A DNA stretch of 64,000 nt. Origin: Galerina marginata. Its lineage: Eukaryota > Basidiomycota > Agaricomycetes > Agaricales > Galerinaceae. The position numbers and the translations under genes are program-made. This document shows, piece after piece, positions 45,349 through 58,239 of this stretch (positions are counted from its first letter, which is position 1; every line of letters starts with the position of its first letter). The stretch covers positions 2,790,001 to 2,854,000 of the forward strand of contig JAECYW010000005.1 in NCBI GenBank assembly GCA_023014335.1. The letters run 5' to 3'. A model generated the notes under the pieces. The model saw only the letters and a program-made list of their open reading frames with translations, was not told the DNA's origin and made no database searches.

Positions 45349-46658
45349 CGCAGGAGAAAAGGTGAGGAGAGGTAACAACGGTGTGAACGCCGAAAATGCT
45401 CCAGAGATATCAGTGGCTGTGCACTCGCGTATGGCATTGCCGACGGCAGGTGTCCAAATCCGGACAAGGCTCTGGAAATCACTTGGACGATCACCAAGTT
45501 GATAGCAATTTGGTTATGAGAGATCAAAGAGGGATGAATAAATAAACCAAGGGCCAGGTGAGATGCAGTGATAAGGGAAAATATTGCCGAATTGGACTTG
45601 GAATGGGTTCGTCAGTCAATCAACTCCACGATCTTGGAAGCAAATATACCTCTGAACATAGTCTGGATTTGATAAACTTCGTAAAAAGGTCTTTCCGAGA
45701 ATAGATCAGCGGGAATTGACAGTTGTATTTATGTTGGAGAAGCGACCCGAAGTTGCATCTCCAATACTTGATTGCTCGCTGGCTGGCCAGTTTCTCCTCC
45801 GTTGTTGACACAGCTCAAAAGTATTTCAGGAATAGTATGCCTGAAAACCCTCGATCTCAATTAATGTTAGAGCGGAGCGAAGATCGCGCATTCCCATGAT
45901 TTAAACCATCGATCGTGCGCCTGATAGTTAGTTTCTGTGTGCATCTAGTGTCTTGGGTATCCCCATAAACCCAGATTATTCACAAGTTTTCAGGTTTGGT
46001 ACCTGTGTCACCAATATCAGTCCTGAGCGTCCCCAAGTCGAGGTTAGAAATACAAAAAAAGTTTTACAATAGCCTAGACGCTTACGATAAAGCTATTCTC
46101 AACGCTTTAAATTCAAATTTCTGGCATGAAGGCGCATATATGCATAAATCTAGCGGAATGTGGCCATCAGCGACAGAAAGAAATGCTAAATAGTGTGGCC
46201 AGCTCTCACCAAATGTCAGAACCACCAATTTAGACAATATCCACTTCTATAGCCCACAGAAACCAGAGCTGATCTAGGAAGCGCATGTAGTGGTTCCGTT
46301 CAAGGACGATATTGGATGTTGTTGGTCCGTGTTGGTCCAGAGTCAATGTAGCACGTGACGGCGACTTCTTGTTTAGAAATGTCCATTGCGCTTAGCGCCC
46401 TTGCAGCAGAAACTGGGGGGGAGAAATAGAATGAGAAATGACATTACCTCCGAGTGTCAAAGAATTGCAAGAGGCAAGTGCGCCACACAAATCACGATTA
46501 GGACAACCGATTCCTCCATCATGATGACGAGATAGAGCAGTACTGCAGATGATGGCTGATTAAATTATTGAATATCAAGTGAGCTTCCTAAATTATGTCT
46601 CTATGGTATATTTTATGGGTATGGTTCATGCTCCAATACAAAATGTTGCACCTCTTTC
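45349..46658. other. Upstream region of PIP 5-kinase, no gene
   Basis: 1.3 kb between the PIP 5-kinase start and the end of the MFS gene. Only short incidental frames. It must hold the kinase promoter and the transporter 3' UTR. Confidence 0.5.
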
Positions 46659-48703
46659 TTAAAGCCTCTGTGTCCCTCGTTTGTTTGCAACAAAATATCT
46701 CGACGTTGCAAAGCAGAATCCCGCTAAAATAAGCGCGATCTGCATTTAAACATCAGTTTATGTATTCTAAAGAGTGAAAAAAGGGAAACCCTCACGCCAG
46801 CGAAGAGGTCCGCTCTGATCCAGTGATATTGATCGGTGAGCAATGCACCTGCTATGGGCGTAGCTAATTATCAACGGAATAAGTCAGGGTGCCCGTCAAA
46901 TCAGGTCGAAGTTCTCACCAAAAAGGCCGAGAATACCTGTAACCCGAGGGCATTAGGCACCAAATTCATTATTATCACGAAAAAGGGAGTACGAACCAGA
47001 GCAAAAAAATATAATCCCCATCCTAGTCCCAAACTCATTCATGTGGGCCGACAGTTGTCCTACCGGATTTAGTTGGTGTCAGCGACGGCTTGATATACCT
47101 TCTCTCACAGGTTACCCACCTACTACAGCAGGAACGAGCCCAACGGCGGCTCCAGAGAAGAGGCCATAGAATATCGCAATCATAGTGGTGCTCACGGCGT
47201 CCTTGGCGAGCACCATGCAGGTCGCAACAATTCCGGAAGAAATTGTGGACAGGACGATTAAATTAAATACGCCGAGACGAGGGGCGATTATACCGGGAAT
47301 AACGCGTCCAAAGACACTTGCCGAGTTTAGAATTGAAATCTATTTAACCTCAAGGTCAGGTTCTGCAAGGGAGAAACAAAAGGCTAAAGTCCACTGACGG
47401 AATAGAAGGCGAAGCTTCTGTTGACACCATGTGTAATCGCAGATAATTGCAGATAGAATATCGGGTAAAATAGCCCTAGGAAGACGAACCAGCCCCTGAG
47501 TCGTTCGTAAGTTATCTATTCAAGAAATGGCATAGATGCTAGGGAGACCTACCCGATGAACATTGCTAGATATGCAGGTTCTTTCAGCCAACTTCGAACA
47601 GGAAATTGTTGAACCGTTTTAGGAGGCAATCGGGTACGCATAAGCGAGAGAGCGATGATGAAAAGCGACAGGTTTAAGGCACCACTAATGCGGACGCCGT
47701 TGTGAAACCCAATAGGCCCATTGAAGAAATGGTTCAGCATGATAGGATGGAGGACTGCGCCTAGAATACACGTTGAACCAATGAAAAAGAAGGTTTGAAT
47801 ATAATGCATACCCAGTGCGCTTCCAGATGCGGATATTCCTAGGGCCAGCGCTCTGTGTTTTAGAAAGTATTGCGTCGGAATTCCTAGACCTAAGTGGACC
47901 GATATTCGAACGGGTCATTAAATTGAAAAGCATCAACAGCACTTACTTGGTATATAACAAAGGCCCGCAGAAAGTCCCAAAGCCACGCCGTTTGTTAAGA
48001 AAACCTGTCGCCGGCTCAGTTTAAATTCGACTTCGTCAAAACGCATTTTGATAATTACCTGATAGAAGGAGTTTTTATGCGAAAGCGACAACATGAAGAC
48101 TATCAATAAGGTTCTAGGTCAGAGTACATCCCAGCAGCGTGATAAAATGACTGACGAGCTAGGGCATTCAAAATAGCGCCTGCAGAAATTAGCCAGCGGC
48201 TATTTCAACTAAGTTAACGGACAGAGAGTCATCATCGACAAGAATTAATTCTTACAAGTATCCACGGTCGAAAGCGCGTCCCACAAGAATACCGGAAGAA
48301 AAAGTGAACAGAATTTGAACGCCTCCGATCCATCTAAAAATCACGGATAAGCGGTCATTATTTTGGATTGAATAAAGGACAATTACCCGATATCACTCGG
48401 AGAATAGTCTGTCAGGTATTCGCGTATGTAGAAATCTTGGTACACGCCAAAAGCGCTGATGTATCCAAAGGTCACAAACTGTGTAAGAAAGCTGGGGGCA
48501 CCGAAATAATCAATCGATTAAGTTAATGCTTGAGTCAGTGTAACGTACGCTCCAAACAAATTGAGCCAAGCTTGTGCACCGCCATCTGGAAATTCTAGGG
48601 GTGGTTGGGTGTTGACCGCGATCTGGCCCTTCTTTTCGATATCCAAGGACTCAGGAGTCTGCGAACGGGTTGCAGAAACCTCTGATGTCGGGTCAGACGC
48701 CAT
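46659..48703 (-). CDS. MFS monocarboxylate-transporter-like permease
   Basis: Twelve-helix transporter of the fungal MCT (Mch-like) branch; substrate not predictable. Fourteen exons, in transcript order 48549-48703, 48387-48492, 48256-48333, 48156-48199, 48059-48099, 47947-48004, 47812-47889, 47553-47760, 47399-47494, 47120-47339, 46997-47059, 46919-46936, 46796-46863, 46659-46739, sum to 437 aa. Family signatures: PPLEFPDGGAQAWLNLFGAF (the DGGxGW-like entry), FGYISAFGVYQDFYIREYL, WIGGVQILFTFSSGILVGR, LGIPTQYFLKHRALALGISA with SGSALGAVLHPIM, SVFGRVIPGIIAPRLG, HMNEFGTRMGIIF and TPIAGALL. One exon is only 18 nt (GILGLF). No stop or frameshift, so the gene appears functional. Exon count for 2 kb is high even here. 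Confidence 0.88.
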
Positions 48704-49358
48704 GTTTGAGCTTCAGAAGTAAGTATATGGATAGAGCTGGGCAAAGTCGATAGCCAGTTCGTTTACGGTCTTCGAAGGTGCATTATATACCTGCACGACA
48801 ATGCAGCCGACACGGAAGCTGAGGAGCCGTGTTGGCCCTTCTGACATTTCTCCATATCTCTCCGGAACTAGGCAGTTGGGCAGGATAAAATTTGACGAAA
48901 GACAAATTCCATGGTCGCTTATGTTGCAAGATGTCCTCATCGTAGCGTTGGTTCGGGCATCTGTGCAAGCCCGAGCCACTTTCAACGTGAAGAGGGTTCA
49001 GGGGAACATCCACGTGGCGTCGTGGCCGTCCTGACATTCGGGCCCCAATTTGGTATGCCCGAGTTTGGCGTATAGTTGAACCGGTAACTAAATGAGGCGA
49101 TGGAACTCGGCCTCGAGGAGGACTTTGCAATTAGAATGCCGAACCTGTGTCATCTGCGATTGAAATTGTAGGGCTTTTGTGCCATTATGATGGCTGGATA
49201 GCCGTTGGTAGCCGGCTCTATGATTAATATTACACAGAGATCGAAAAACGTGTATAAAACGGCATATCGAAAGTCGAAATAGAAAGACGCATGCTGAAGA
49301 GAAGTTGTTTGGGATGATTTTTAAATCATCCACGAAAGGAGCGTAATAGGCAACAATA

Positions 49359-50635
49359 TTATATCCGACGATAACGCCCATTTTCAATATCGCTGATTAC
49401 CAGCGCAAGGACGTGTCCAGAGCAACCGATGTCTTTGTAGGCGGACACCTCTTTTGCTATAGCAGCCCTGTGTAAGGGATTTATAGGAGGCAAAATATCA
49501 TCTTCTGGCTTGTCTTCCCTTGACAAGCTGACGTAGTTTCCCCGTAGTTGACATGTTAGAGCAGTTTCTGGACTATAAGGAAAAACTTCAATCGTGTCGA
49601 ATTTTCTCCCCTTCACGGACGTCGTCAGAGCGATGACTTCTGGTAGATTTCCGTTGTCCCAGCTCTGTTAAGTATGATGAAGATATATCACAGAAAAATA
49701 AGGCTATGGCTCACGATAACTGAAGCTTCAATTACAATATCGGATAACTTGACTGAGGAGAACATAATTCTGTCATCCTTAACACGGGCGAATATGATTT
49801 CTTGAGGTGAATTCTGATTGAATTTTCGGGAGGGCGCTTCTAGGGCACTAATTTCTCCCAGGCATGGACTGTAAACCTTCCTCATCGGAAGGTAGTCGCT
49901 AGATGGGCATGCAACTTCGTATCCTCGGCCGTGGGCGCCTAACTACAGAAGTTTCAAAGAATTTGTCAGTGAACGCAGATCAAGCAGGCGCTTACACACC
50001 AGACACGTCAATTCAACATGCTCAACTACCACACCCAGCTCCCACTGCGTCCATGTCCGTGTCTCCTGATTAAGCTGGCGGACGCGGACCATTTGGTTGA
50101 TCTATTTCATAGAATTAATTGTTGCGAGTATGATAAGCGAATCATTGCCAACCTTGAATCCGGTGTCTTTAGCGGCTTTGAGCGACAGCGGCGTCATTGA
50201 TGTTTTGGGCATTTTGGTTGGAGGGCACGAGAAACTATGTGTTTCCGTAGCCGCATCCGTCGGTATGATCTGTTTAGCAGGGCGCGGACAGCTCGCGATG
50301 GTACTTGAACACGACTCGAATATACGGCCTTTACTGATTCTGGACATTGGTATATCAGCCTTGCTAAGATTCTGGGTCAATCGTTGTTGCGGTGGGCGGC
50401 AAGAAAGACTCGAAGAAAGAGCCTCATGAGGCTTAGGATACGCGCGAGCCTTTGGAAACGCGGATATAAAAGAAACGATCGAAGGCCTTCGCCGGCGCGC
50501 ATCGGGGGAGTGAATAACCATTTTGGGCGAGATAAAAGATGGCTGGGGAGTAAACAAATGCGAGAGCCAGTCAATCCAATCCATTGTTTGGGCAGGAGTA
50601 TTTATAGAGTCCCGCTGAATACGTTCTTGAGTCAT
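49359..50635 (-). CDS. Uncharacterised multi-exon gene, possible propeller protein
   Basis: Not assigned. Four exons (50153-50635, 50000-50101, 49715-49942, 49359-49664) all join in phase 0 and give 372 codons open throughout. Exon 1 is polar and low-complexity with no domain. Later exons read VRVRQLNQETRTWTQWELGV, KDDRIMFSSVKLSDIVIEAS, ISWDNGNLPEVIAL and KFDTIEVFPYSPETALTCQ, ending SGHVLALVISDIENG. Alternating short hydrophobic strands and a late tryptophan/aspartate turn resemble the C-terminal propeller region of agaric F-box proteins, but an F-box is not seen. TATAAATA lies inside the proposed first exon (about 50600), so translation may begin further in. Sequence down to 48750 adds nothing clear. 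Confidence 0.4.
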
Positions 50636-51099
50636 CAGTTGATGCGATGTTTACCTAAAACGTGGAGGACAAGGACAGGAACACCATAAAGAGTCTAGGA
50701 TACTCATGTTGTCGTGCAGAGGGCGTCGGCATTGTAGGCGCAGTTTCCTCGATTGGCATTCTGAAAGGACACGGCTAATAAACAAGAATAACGCTCAATC
50801 CTGCTGGGGCTTCGTACCTCCGGACCACTTGATCGAAACACCAGTATTGCAAATACGATGTGCTCTCGCAAAAAACCCGGATGCCAAAATGCCTATCAGG
50901 GTTCAACTTATGGAAACATGGATGCCGAGGCATTGTAGCATGGAAGCAAATTTGCATCCGAGGACTGAAGGGTCAGAGGAGCTAGAACGCCGTGCATCCA
51001 TAGCAAAGAATAGTTACCGGTTGACCAATCTGATTCAGGGCAAGGAAACTTGATGTCACCCAGGACCCACAACATCAAAGCGCCAACAACTGAAAATTG

Positions 51100-52022
51100 C
51101 TAATCAACAAGATCAAATATCGGTGTCCAAACGCGGTCACGTACACACAAGTGAGAAAATGTTACGGGGCTGAAGACAACGACTTCAATAGGGGTCGCCA
51201 TATGAAAGGCCGGGTCAGATGAAGTCAAATGCGCCATTGCGAGGAACTTGATTTTGATATTCGTAGCTAAGTGGGTTTGTTGGATATCTGTAACGAGTGT
51301 TGTATGCTCCGTCCAGAGATGGATGCGGGCTAGATTGTTGCCTTTGATATTATGACCTGATCCTTGGGCTTCCTTGTGCAGGGAGACAAGGGTAAGACGC
51401 AGCCACATTTTTGCAACTTCCAGCTCGAATATCTGACTGGGAACGAGATTTCGAAGGATAAATTTCCATGGCACTGAGGCAACAGACAGTCCGTGAATCT
51501 GAGATGCCGAGTATTTTAGTTGCGGTCAGTCTGACATTCAACGGTCACAACTCGGCATCGGTCAGACCTATGATTCTTGTGGATAACAGGATCGCTCCAG
51601 AGGCGTTGCAATTGGAATAAAAACCCACAAGAATATTGAAAAGAAAGCCGACCCGCCAATCCAAATCGTATACATATCGGATGTAGCCTCCATTAGTCTC
51701 CAGCACGCGCCATCCAGTGGGTGCGTAATTGAGTCGTATGATATGGGTACAATCTGGGTGTGGATACATGACGAGAACTTCATCAAATGTATCGTTAGGC
51801 ACCATTTGAAATAAATGGCCCGCGAAGGTACTTGACTTCCAGTAGAGCTCTTAACCAAATTGCCTTGCGATCACTAAACTCAATTGATTGTCCGAGGTTC
51901 CGCCTTGAGTCACAAAGATCCGCAACCTTGGGGAAATTTTCAGAAAAAGAGTACATATCCGCGGGAAGGGGTTCAGTCTTGCGAAGCTCGAACACAGTTG
52001 AGAGAGGTGAGGGAGAGAGCAA
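51100..52022 (-). other. F-box-like fragments, structure unresolved
   Basis: Minus-strand segments look like parts of an agaric F-box gene: RRNLGQSIEFSDRKAIWLRA (about 51850-51905, like the helix after an F-box), FDEVLVMYPHPDCTHIIRLN (about 51790), and a long final piece from IHGLSVASVPWKFILRNL to DRVWTPIFDLVD, stop at 51100. I could not join them into one frame with good splice sites. Either exons are missed or the gene is decaying. 52023-53366 holds nothing I can support. Confidence 0.3.
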
Positions 52023-53366
52023 GGAGAGAGAGTCGGATTTACCTGGACACTTTAGTGGGAAGGTCTTACCCCATGTTCGAATTCTTTATTTGGTTGTGTT
52101 TATTACGAAGGGTATTAGCACAGCTCTGCCGCTCTCAGACTCGGGCCGGGAGATCTAGATTCGTTCCGACTTGTGCAGCATCTTATCTTTCGCCATCCCT
52201 CTTGAGTCAGGTTCTCCACTATTGAGAGTCGGCAATAGTACTTAATGCAGATCCCAGTATCAAAACCTATCATATGTATTCTTTTTCCCAGTTCCAAGTT
52301 CCCTCCTTTTCTGAATTTATACTGTACATAGTATATACCCGAGGTCCCCTGCCGCGAGGTTCGGTTGGCGACGAATGGCAGTTAAATTTTTTTTTGCTGA
52401 AATATCATAATCCTTTAGCTGTACATATTGAACTTTTTTGAAGGAATTACAAGTCGATTAAACTGCGAGTTACAACGGCCTGGATCTCTGTCAATGAAAT
52501 TATAGCAAGGCTATGTTGACGAAGTCGACCCTTTGTTTATTAATCTCAGTCTATTCTACTCCGAGAGCTACTTACTCGACGAATACAGGATCGTGACTAC
52601 TTACTCCAATCCTAATCCGCTTTGCCCGACCCTTCTTTTTATCTCTAACGACTCTGGGTCCATTTCCATTCAGGATATGGTTCCTTCAAAATTGCTTGAG
52701 TATGGATAATTGAACGCCAACGGAGCCTTGTTCCAGTGGTAATGAACCTTGGACTCAGAATCTTCGTGGGAGCACTTGGGGAGCACGGTAAATATAATTT
52801 AAATGATACTTCACCTTGTTATCGCATTGGGAAAGACTGGACATGAGGACTCAAGCTGTGTGTTTGTGCTCCGAGTCGGTGCATATGAGAGGCAAATAGG
52901 CGAGCATTGCACATTAAGCTTTCTATGGTCCCAATCAATGTAGCCCGATTATTTTGAGATGGTAGGCCGTCAACCGGTTTAAAGTGCTTGGACCGTTTTT
53001 GACAATTCAAAAGCTCTTAAATATTCCACTGGTTTCAGGTAAACTAAGGTTTTTAATTCTCAGTGTCCAGGTAACGCCCGTAGGGCCATTATAAGGAATG
53101 GGAGAGATCTTGTTGGAAGACAGCGACATCGAGATTAAACATGTGCAAGCAAGTTTTGTCCTGTCCGGCGCGGTTGCCGGTTGGAGGTCAACCAACGCGT
53201 CGGAGACCTTTGTTCAGTACCACTACAACTTGGAACTCGTACCAAACTATCGCCTTGTCCAGCACCAGCTACTCTCGCACCATATATATGTCGACAATCC
53301 TTGGTGGCCTTGAGGAGGAACAGCCGAACCGTGACATTCGAAGCCACACAGCGCCAGACTTTACTA

Positions 53367-53995
53367 CAGTCGACTCCCTCATAACTCATAGCTCTGATAA
53401 CTCATACTCCCTTATACCTCATACCTTTTGGGGTCCACCAAGTCGGTTCGCAGAGAAATTCATACCATAACTCATACAACCGCGATAACTCATAACTCAT
53501 ACCCATTTCGGCACAAAACTCATAGGTATTGGTACAAGATTACTGGTGACCCTGATGTAAATACTCAAACTAATACGTTGAGTATGCGCGGATCGGAGTG
53601 GTGCGCCACCAGAATCCAGTCAGGACCTTGAAAACGAACCATTTCATACATTTTACTGTATATGAACGCAACCAACGCCCGTGAGAACATGGAGATCAAC
53701 GGCAGAGATGATGTCAATGATGGCATTCCCACTGATCCCCACCCTACTCACCATGATTCAAGTCTTCAATTCATGATAAATTGAGGGATTGGATGACCCA
53801 ATGGGAAACAACATACATTTTGTCAGAAGGGCTCTTTAATTTACGAATGCATGATCTTTATTTTTTTCCGATTTTTGCGATTTTTTCCGCAATTTTTAAG
53901 GTAAAATTTTGGTTCCTTCCTCATAACACATACTCTCTCATAACTCATACCTTGGGCTATCCACCGAGGGGTATGAGTTATGAGGGAGTCGACTG
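53367..53995. mobile_element. Pogo-like MITE at the start of an F-box gene
   Basis: 629 bp with terminal inverted repeats CAGTCGACTCCCTCATAACT (continuing CATA), TA on both sides (53365-53366, 53996-53997). Internal ACTCATA motifs recur. No transposase. The CAGT-GACTC end style is that of pogo/Tigger elements. Its right end provides the start codon of the following gene. Confidence 0.88.
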
Positions 53996-55645
53996 TACTC
54001 TCAGCACAGACGTTTTAATCAACGTGATTAAATTTTTACGACCATGCGACATTATATATGTCCGTCAGGTTTGTGGTATTTAATGACACTGAGTACACCT
54101 GTGACTCAAGAAATCTGCCTACAACCTCCAGACGTGTAAAACACTGCTTTTGATCACCAAACTACGGACAGTCTGGATGAATGCTTTGCGAAAGGTCATG
54201 CTGGACCGGTTAATCACAGAAGACACCTACCCCCTCAGCACCATGTCTCTGCCTATGCTAGAACATGCAGCGCTGTCACCACATAGGTTTATTTGCTTGA
54301 TGAAACGCTTTGAAGAACACAGAATTCAACCAACTTCGATCCGGGTTCTTTCGCCTCGGTTGACAAATATGGAGATGGCCAGCCACGGAATCTCCAGCAG
54401 TGGAAGTCTGCGAGATATGTTTATGACACCTGGAGGTCGCTACCTGGCAACTATAGCACGCTGCGTTGACGAAGTCTCTAGTCTTTTTACCATCTGGGAC
54501 CTCGGCCTTTCTGGTCATGATGGGATCAAGGCCTTAGCGCGTCTCGTTCGACCAGTGGTGGCCATATCAGTGGTCAACTTTTACCCTGATCTTAAGAAAC
54601 GTGGAATATTTTATCTTGTCCTCATGCGAAATACAACATCAACGTGAGTTCAATCACTCATCCAACCCCCAATCTCCTGCTCAATCTCAAGCTCTCCTCA
54701 GTCAAGGACGTCATGTTCATGTGGATGTTCATACAGTCACAATAACCTCATCCATTTCTGAATTCACCTCAGTCGCTGAAGTGAAGACCCCTGCCACTAG
54801 ACCAGCCGAATTTGACGACGTTTTTGTCCACCCTGACTTGAATAGACTAATTATACGAACGAGCGACCTTTCCCATAATCATTTCCTACTTTGGGATTTC
54901 ATAGCTGACGTGATGGTATCCTGGACCGCGCTCGACTGTCCAGTGACCCCGAACCTAAAGGTGAGCAATCCTTCTATTTGCGGCTGCATTTAACTGCAAG
55001 GTCCTGATATATCGATAGTTTTTCTATTGTGATGATGGCCTGGTGGTCGCTTTGAATGATAAAATATTGATATACAACATTCCCTTCTTGATTTCCGACA
55101 AATCCAATATGGTTCCAATGCAACTTGGATCGTCAATAAGCCTCTTGGGTCTATTGCCTGCGACTAATTCCTGTTACATTGCGCAATACTCTTGGCCTGT
55201 CTCGCATGTCCCTCAATACATCTGCGCCGCTGACACTGATCAATTAGTTGTCCACGAAATAAAAAATACCCGGAATGTCCATGATCCCGCGATACCGAAC
55301 AAGCTTCCGATATTTGCGGGAAGTGCTTACGGCCTGTATGGTGACTCGCACTTCGGAGATGGTGACCTTTTCGGCAATTTCAACTTGGAGCAATCTGATG
55401 GACACCTCTTCCTTGGATGCGTCAATAGTGAAGATATGGATTTCGCGGTTTTTACTTTCGAAGTCGTGAACCCGCCTGACAGAGAACAAAACCTTAAAAT
55501 CATCAAGACATACATGTGCCATGATTCGACTCTTGTCATCTTTTGCCAGCGGTTCTGTCCCTCGATGGGCAGAGTGTGTCTATTAACGGACGAGAAGCAC
55601 GAATTGCACGTTTTGGATTATCTGGTACCTCCGGATCGGGAGTAG
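53973..55645 (+). CDS. F-box / propeller-type protein, copy 1
   Basis: Probable SCF substrate adaptor. Four exons (53973-54068, 54132-54643, 54702-54960, 55019-55645) give 497 aa. Exon 1 holds an F-box, LSTDVLINVIKFLRPCDIIY followed by VRQTCKTL across intron 1. The rest is propeller-like: MFMTPGGRYLATIARC, LFTIWDLGLSG, HNHFLLWDFIADVMVSW, VALNDKILIYNI, and a final HVLDYLVPPDRE. Exon 1 is 96 nt, exactly as in the related genes at 58239 and 61709, and intron positions agree. Its first eight to nine codons, including the ATG, are transposon inverted-repeat sequence from the MITE. Targets unknown. Two of the three neighbouring copies are degraded, but this frame is fully open. Confidence 0.65.
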
Positions 55646-55789
55646 GGATGCGCGTTTTTGTCACAATAATTATTCACAGTACACCATCTGACTCTCCCAA
55701 TATGAATCTTTCATAAAAACGAGAAGAAAACTCGCCGGATACACAACTCTGGCTTTTAGTTCAACATCACGATATTAGGTCTGCTCCTT

Positions 55790-56330
55790 TGCAGATGAAT
55801 CAAGCTCAATCACATCCTTCTGTCCCAGTTGAAAAGAACATTCTCGGAACCTCCAGCAATGGCAAACTTTCGGAGATGTATTTAGCCCCTAGCGGACGCT
55901 ACCTAGCCACCGTCGCGCTCTATGAAGTCGGTTCTCGTAGTCTCACTGTCTGGGCCCTTGGGATTTGGGTCACGAAGGCCTGTTTCGTCGATCTCCCAAT
56001 ACATCTGCGTCGCCACCAATTACATTTCTTATCACGAAATCAAGAACACCCCATTCGACCCATAATTCTGGGACACCGAAGAAGATCCTGACACTTTCTG
56101 GAAGTGCCGAAATTATGCACATCGGCTGGTCATTCCAGGATGGTGACCCCAACCCTTTCTGCGGCGTGGAACAATCTGAGGGATATCTCTTCCGTGGACA
56201 CGTCAATAGTGAAGCAGCGGACTTTTGCCACCTTTATGCTCGAAGTCATAAGTCGCCATGGCGTGGAGAGGAAGCCCAGACTTACCAGGACATATATGTG
56301 TTATGATTCTACATGCTCAATCGTCGGTGG
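55790..56330 (+). pseudogene. Degenerate partial copy of the F-box gene
   Basis: Fragments match the preceding gene in order: KLSEMYLAPSGRYLATVALY (gene: LRDMFMTPGGRYLATIARC), SLTVWALGIW, FQDGDPNPFCGVEQSEGYLF with GHVNSEAADF (gene: FGDGDLFGNFNLEQSDGHLF, GCVNSEDMDF), and TYMCYDST. F-box, middle exons and frame continuity are lost through deletions and frameshifts. A tandem duplication in decay; 56331-56605 shows nothing. Confidence 0.75.
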
Positions 56331-56605
56331 TGTAAGTCGTCAGGTTGAGGATCGGAAAGAGAGTTTAAATTACATTGCTCGTATTCAAGTCTCGGCATGG
56401 CGAGCAGTCCGAAAGAAACATCCTAGTAGTTAATTAGTGCAGATACGATAGATTGTTGCCACGAATAATATAATAACTGCTTCGGTTGAACATAATTACA
56501 TCAAACTGCCAAAGGAATCATAGGTAAGCAGTGTCTGTTGCAAAAGGAACAAAAATGGACGCACTAAATAATGTACTGTCGTAGGAAACCAGCATGGAAG
56601 AACTC

Positions 56606-58239
56606 TCAAAAACGTCGCGGAGACTGGAGGTAGTCAATGATTTCAGTATCCTCGCCGACAATGATGCACAGCCGTCCGGTCGCGGTGCATAGTTGGGGAT
56701 TGCTTGGTGTCGTGTCCCGATGGCGAAAAACCAACTCTTTCATCGGTGTTGGTTCAATCTGTGAGCCGTCCGCCAGCATGGGCAACACTTGGATATGCAT
56801 GCAATCGTTGTCGCCGTCAAGAGCACTAACCATCAATCGATGGTTGCAGATTTGAAGTGGCCGCCCGTGAGGATGTTAAGGCCCGCGATGTCAAAATCTC
56901 TGCATATTGCCATTCGACTGTGTAAGATAGTAGGGATGTTATCATCCTGAACAGGCCGTAGATGCTGAATACGAAACAGGCCAAAATCTGGCGAGTTTAC
57001 TATTCCCAAGAATTCCGATCCAGGACGACCACAATTCCACGGAGACTGTGAAAGTAAAAAGGTTTGATATTCTGGGCGTCCGCCGTCGCCATCCTCGAAA
57101 AAGGTTGTAAATGTTGCAAGGCGTCTGTGCTGAAGGCTCGCTTCCTGGGTATCTGGATGCAAATCTGGGATTTTCCATAACACGAGGCTTCCTGAGCAGT
57201 AAAGCAAAACAATGTCGGCGTAGAGGTGCACCTAGCTTCGGAGATCAAAGTGAAACCAGTTTGCATAACAACTTTTCAACATACAGAAAGTGGAAAGTTC
57301 GCATCTTCTTCAACATGAGAGTCCCAGCTAGTGGATAACTGCGCTTCAAAATCCCAAACCATGACAGTGCTTGGAACGCAAACACATGTCAGACGAGTTG
57401 CAGAGATGGAATGAGATATGATAGCGGAGGGTATGGACCGCGTATTAACACCGATAATACTCGGAAGGGCTCCAAATGCCAAAATCTTGTGAACGAGAAT
57501 AGCTTTTGGGCTGTCGTGTGTTTTGTGAGTTGAATTGCAATATCAGTAACAAGAAAACATACATAGAATGTCGTTGAGAGAGGAGATAGAAACCGGTTCC
57601 GTCGGGGATTGGAGAGAGGGAGCACACTGAAAGAAAAGTGTCTTCTAACACTGACTGTAGTAATTTTTTTTCCTGATTCCCATAGCCACATACTCCAAGA
57701 TCCCACAGCTGAACGAGAGTCTTGTTACCACTGGGTGCTGCAATGAATCGGGAGGTAACCAGAAATCGTCCCCCAGGGGCGAGTATTAGCACGTCGAGAT
57801 AATACTCCAATGACACGATTCCAAGTTTTGACATTTCTTGGTACGACATATGGTCCGGAAGGGTACGAATAGAACGTGGATAAATCTCGCTATCGGATGA
57901 CTTCTCTATGATCGAAGAGAATTGGGCAGGCGATAGAGCAATGTGCTCCAGACCTTGTCTGTCCATGGAATCAGTCGGAAATGTTGCTTTAGGTATATGG
58001 TGTTCTTCCATCATTTGCTCCAGTGCGTTTAGCCAGACAATCCGGTGCTCAGTGGAAGCATGTAGAGTCTTGCAAGTCTAAAGAACGAAATGGTAGTGAT
58101 GGATGTCAGAAGAGTGCCACTAAAAAAAAAAACCTGTACGTACCAGCCGCAAACAGATAATGTCTGGAGCTCGCAGAAAAGCCATAACATTGATCAGAAT
58201 ATCGAGGCCCAAACCTACAAAGGATGGGGACCTCGTCAT
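56606..58239 (-). pseudogene. F-box / propeller-type gene, copy 2, one frameshift
   Basis: Close relative of the gene at 60082-61709. Exons 58144-58239, 57563-58077, 57285-57510 and 56606-57231 have the same boundaries. Exon 1 is MTRSPSFVGLGLDILINVMA with FLRAPDIICLRL. Then LNALEQMMEEHHIPKATFP, APGGRFLVTSRF, VQLWDLGVCG, VHKILAFGALPSI, MVWDFEAQLSTSWDS, LLYCSGSLVLWKIPDL. In the last exon the frame shifts by one base between about 56850 and 56890: upstream reads FDIAGLNILTGG and stops, the other frame resumes ICNHRLMVSALDGDN and runs to HRDTTPSNPQLCTATGRLCI and the homologous end. Otherwise well preserved, so inactivation is recent or the shift is a sequencing error. Confidence 0.75.

Noticed and set aside
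50097..50429. 110-codon plus-strand frame with hydrophobic character
   Set aside because: It is antisense to a minus-strand frame that joins in phase to three further exons; the plus frame has no continuation.
53007..53313. Overlapping 60-110 codon frames on both strands upstream of the MITE
   Set aside because: No domain and no conserved splice sites; only the last few codons matter, as the former upstream of the F-box gene.
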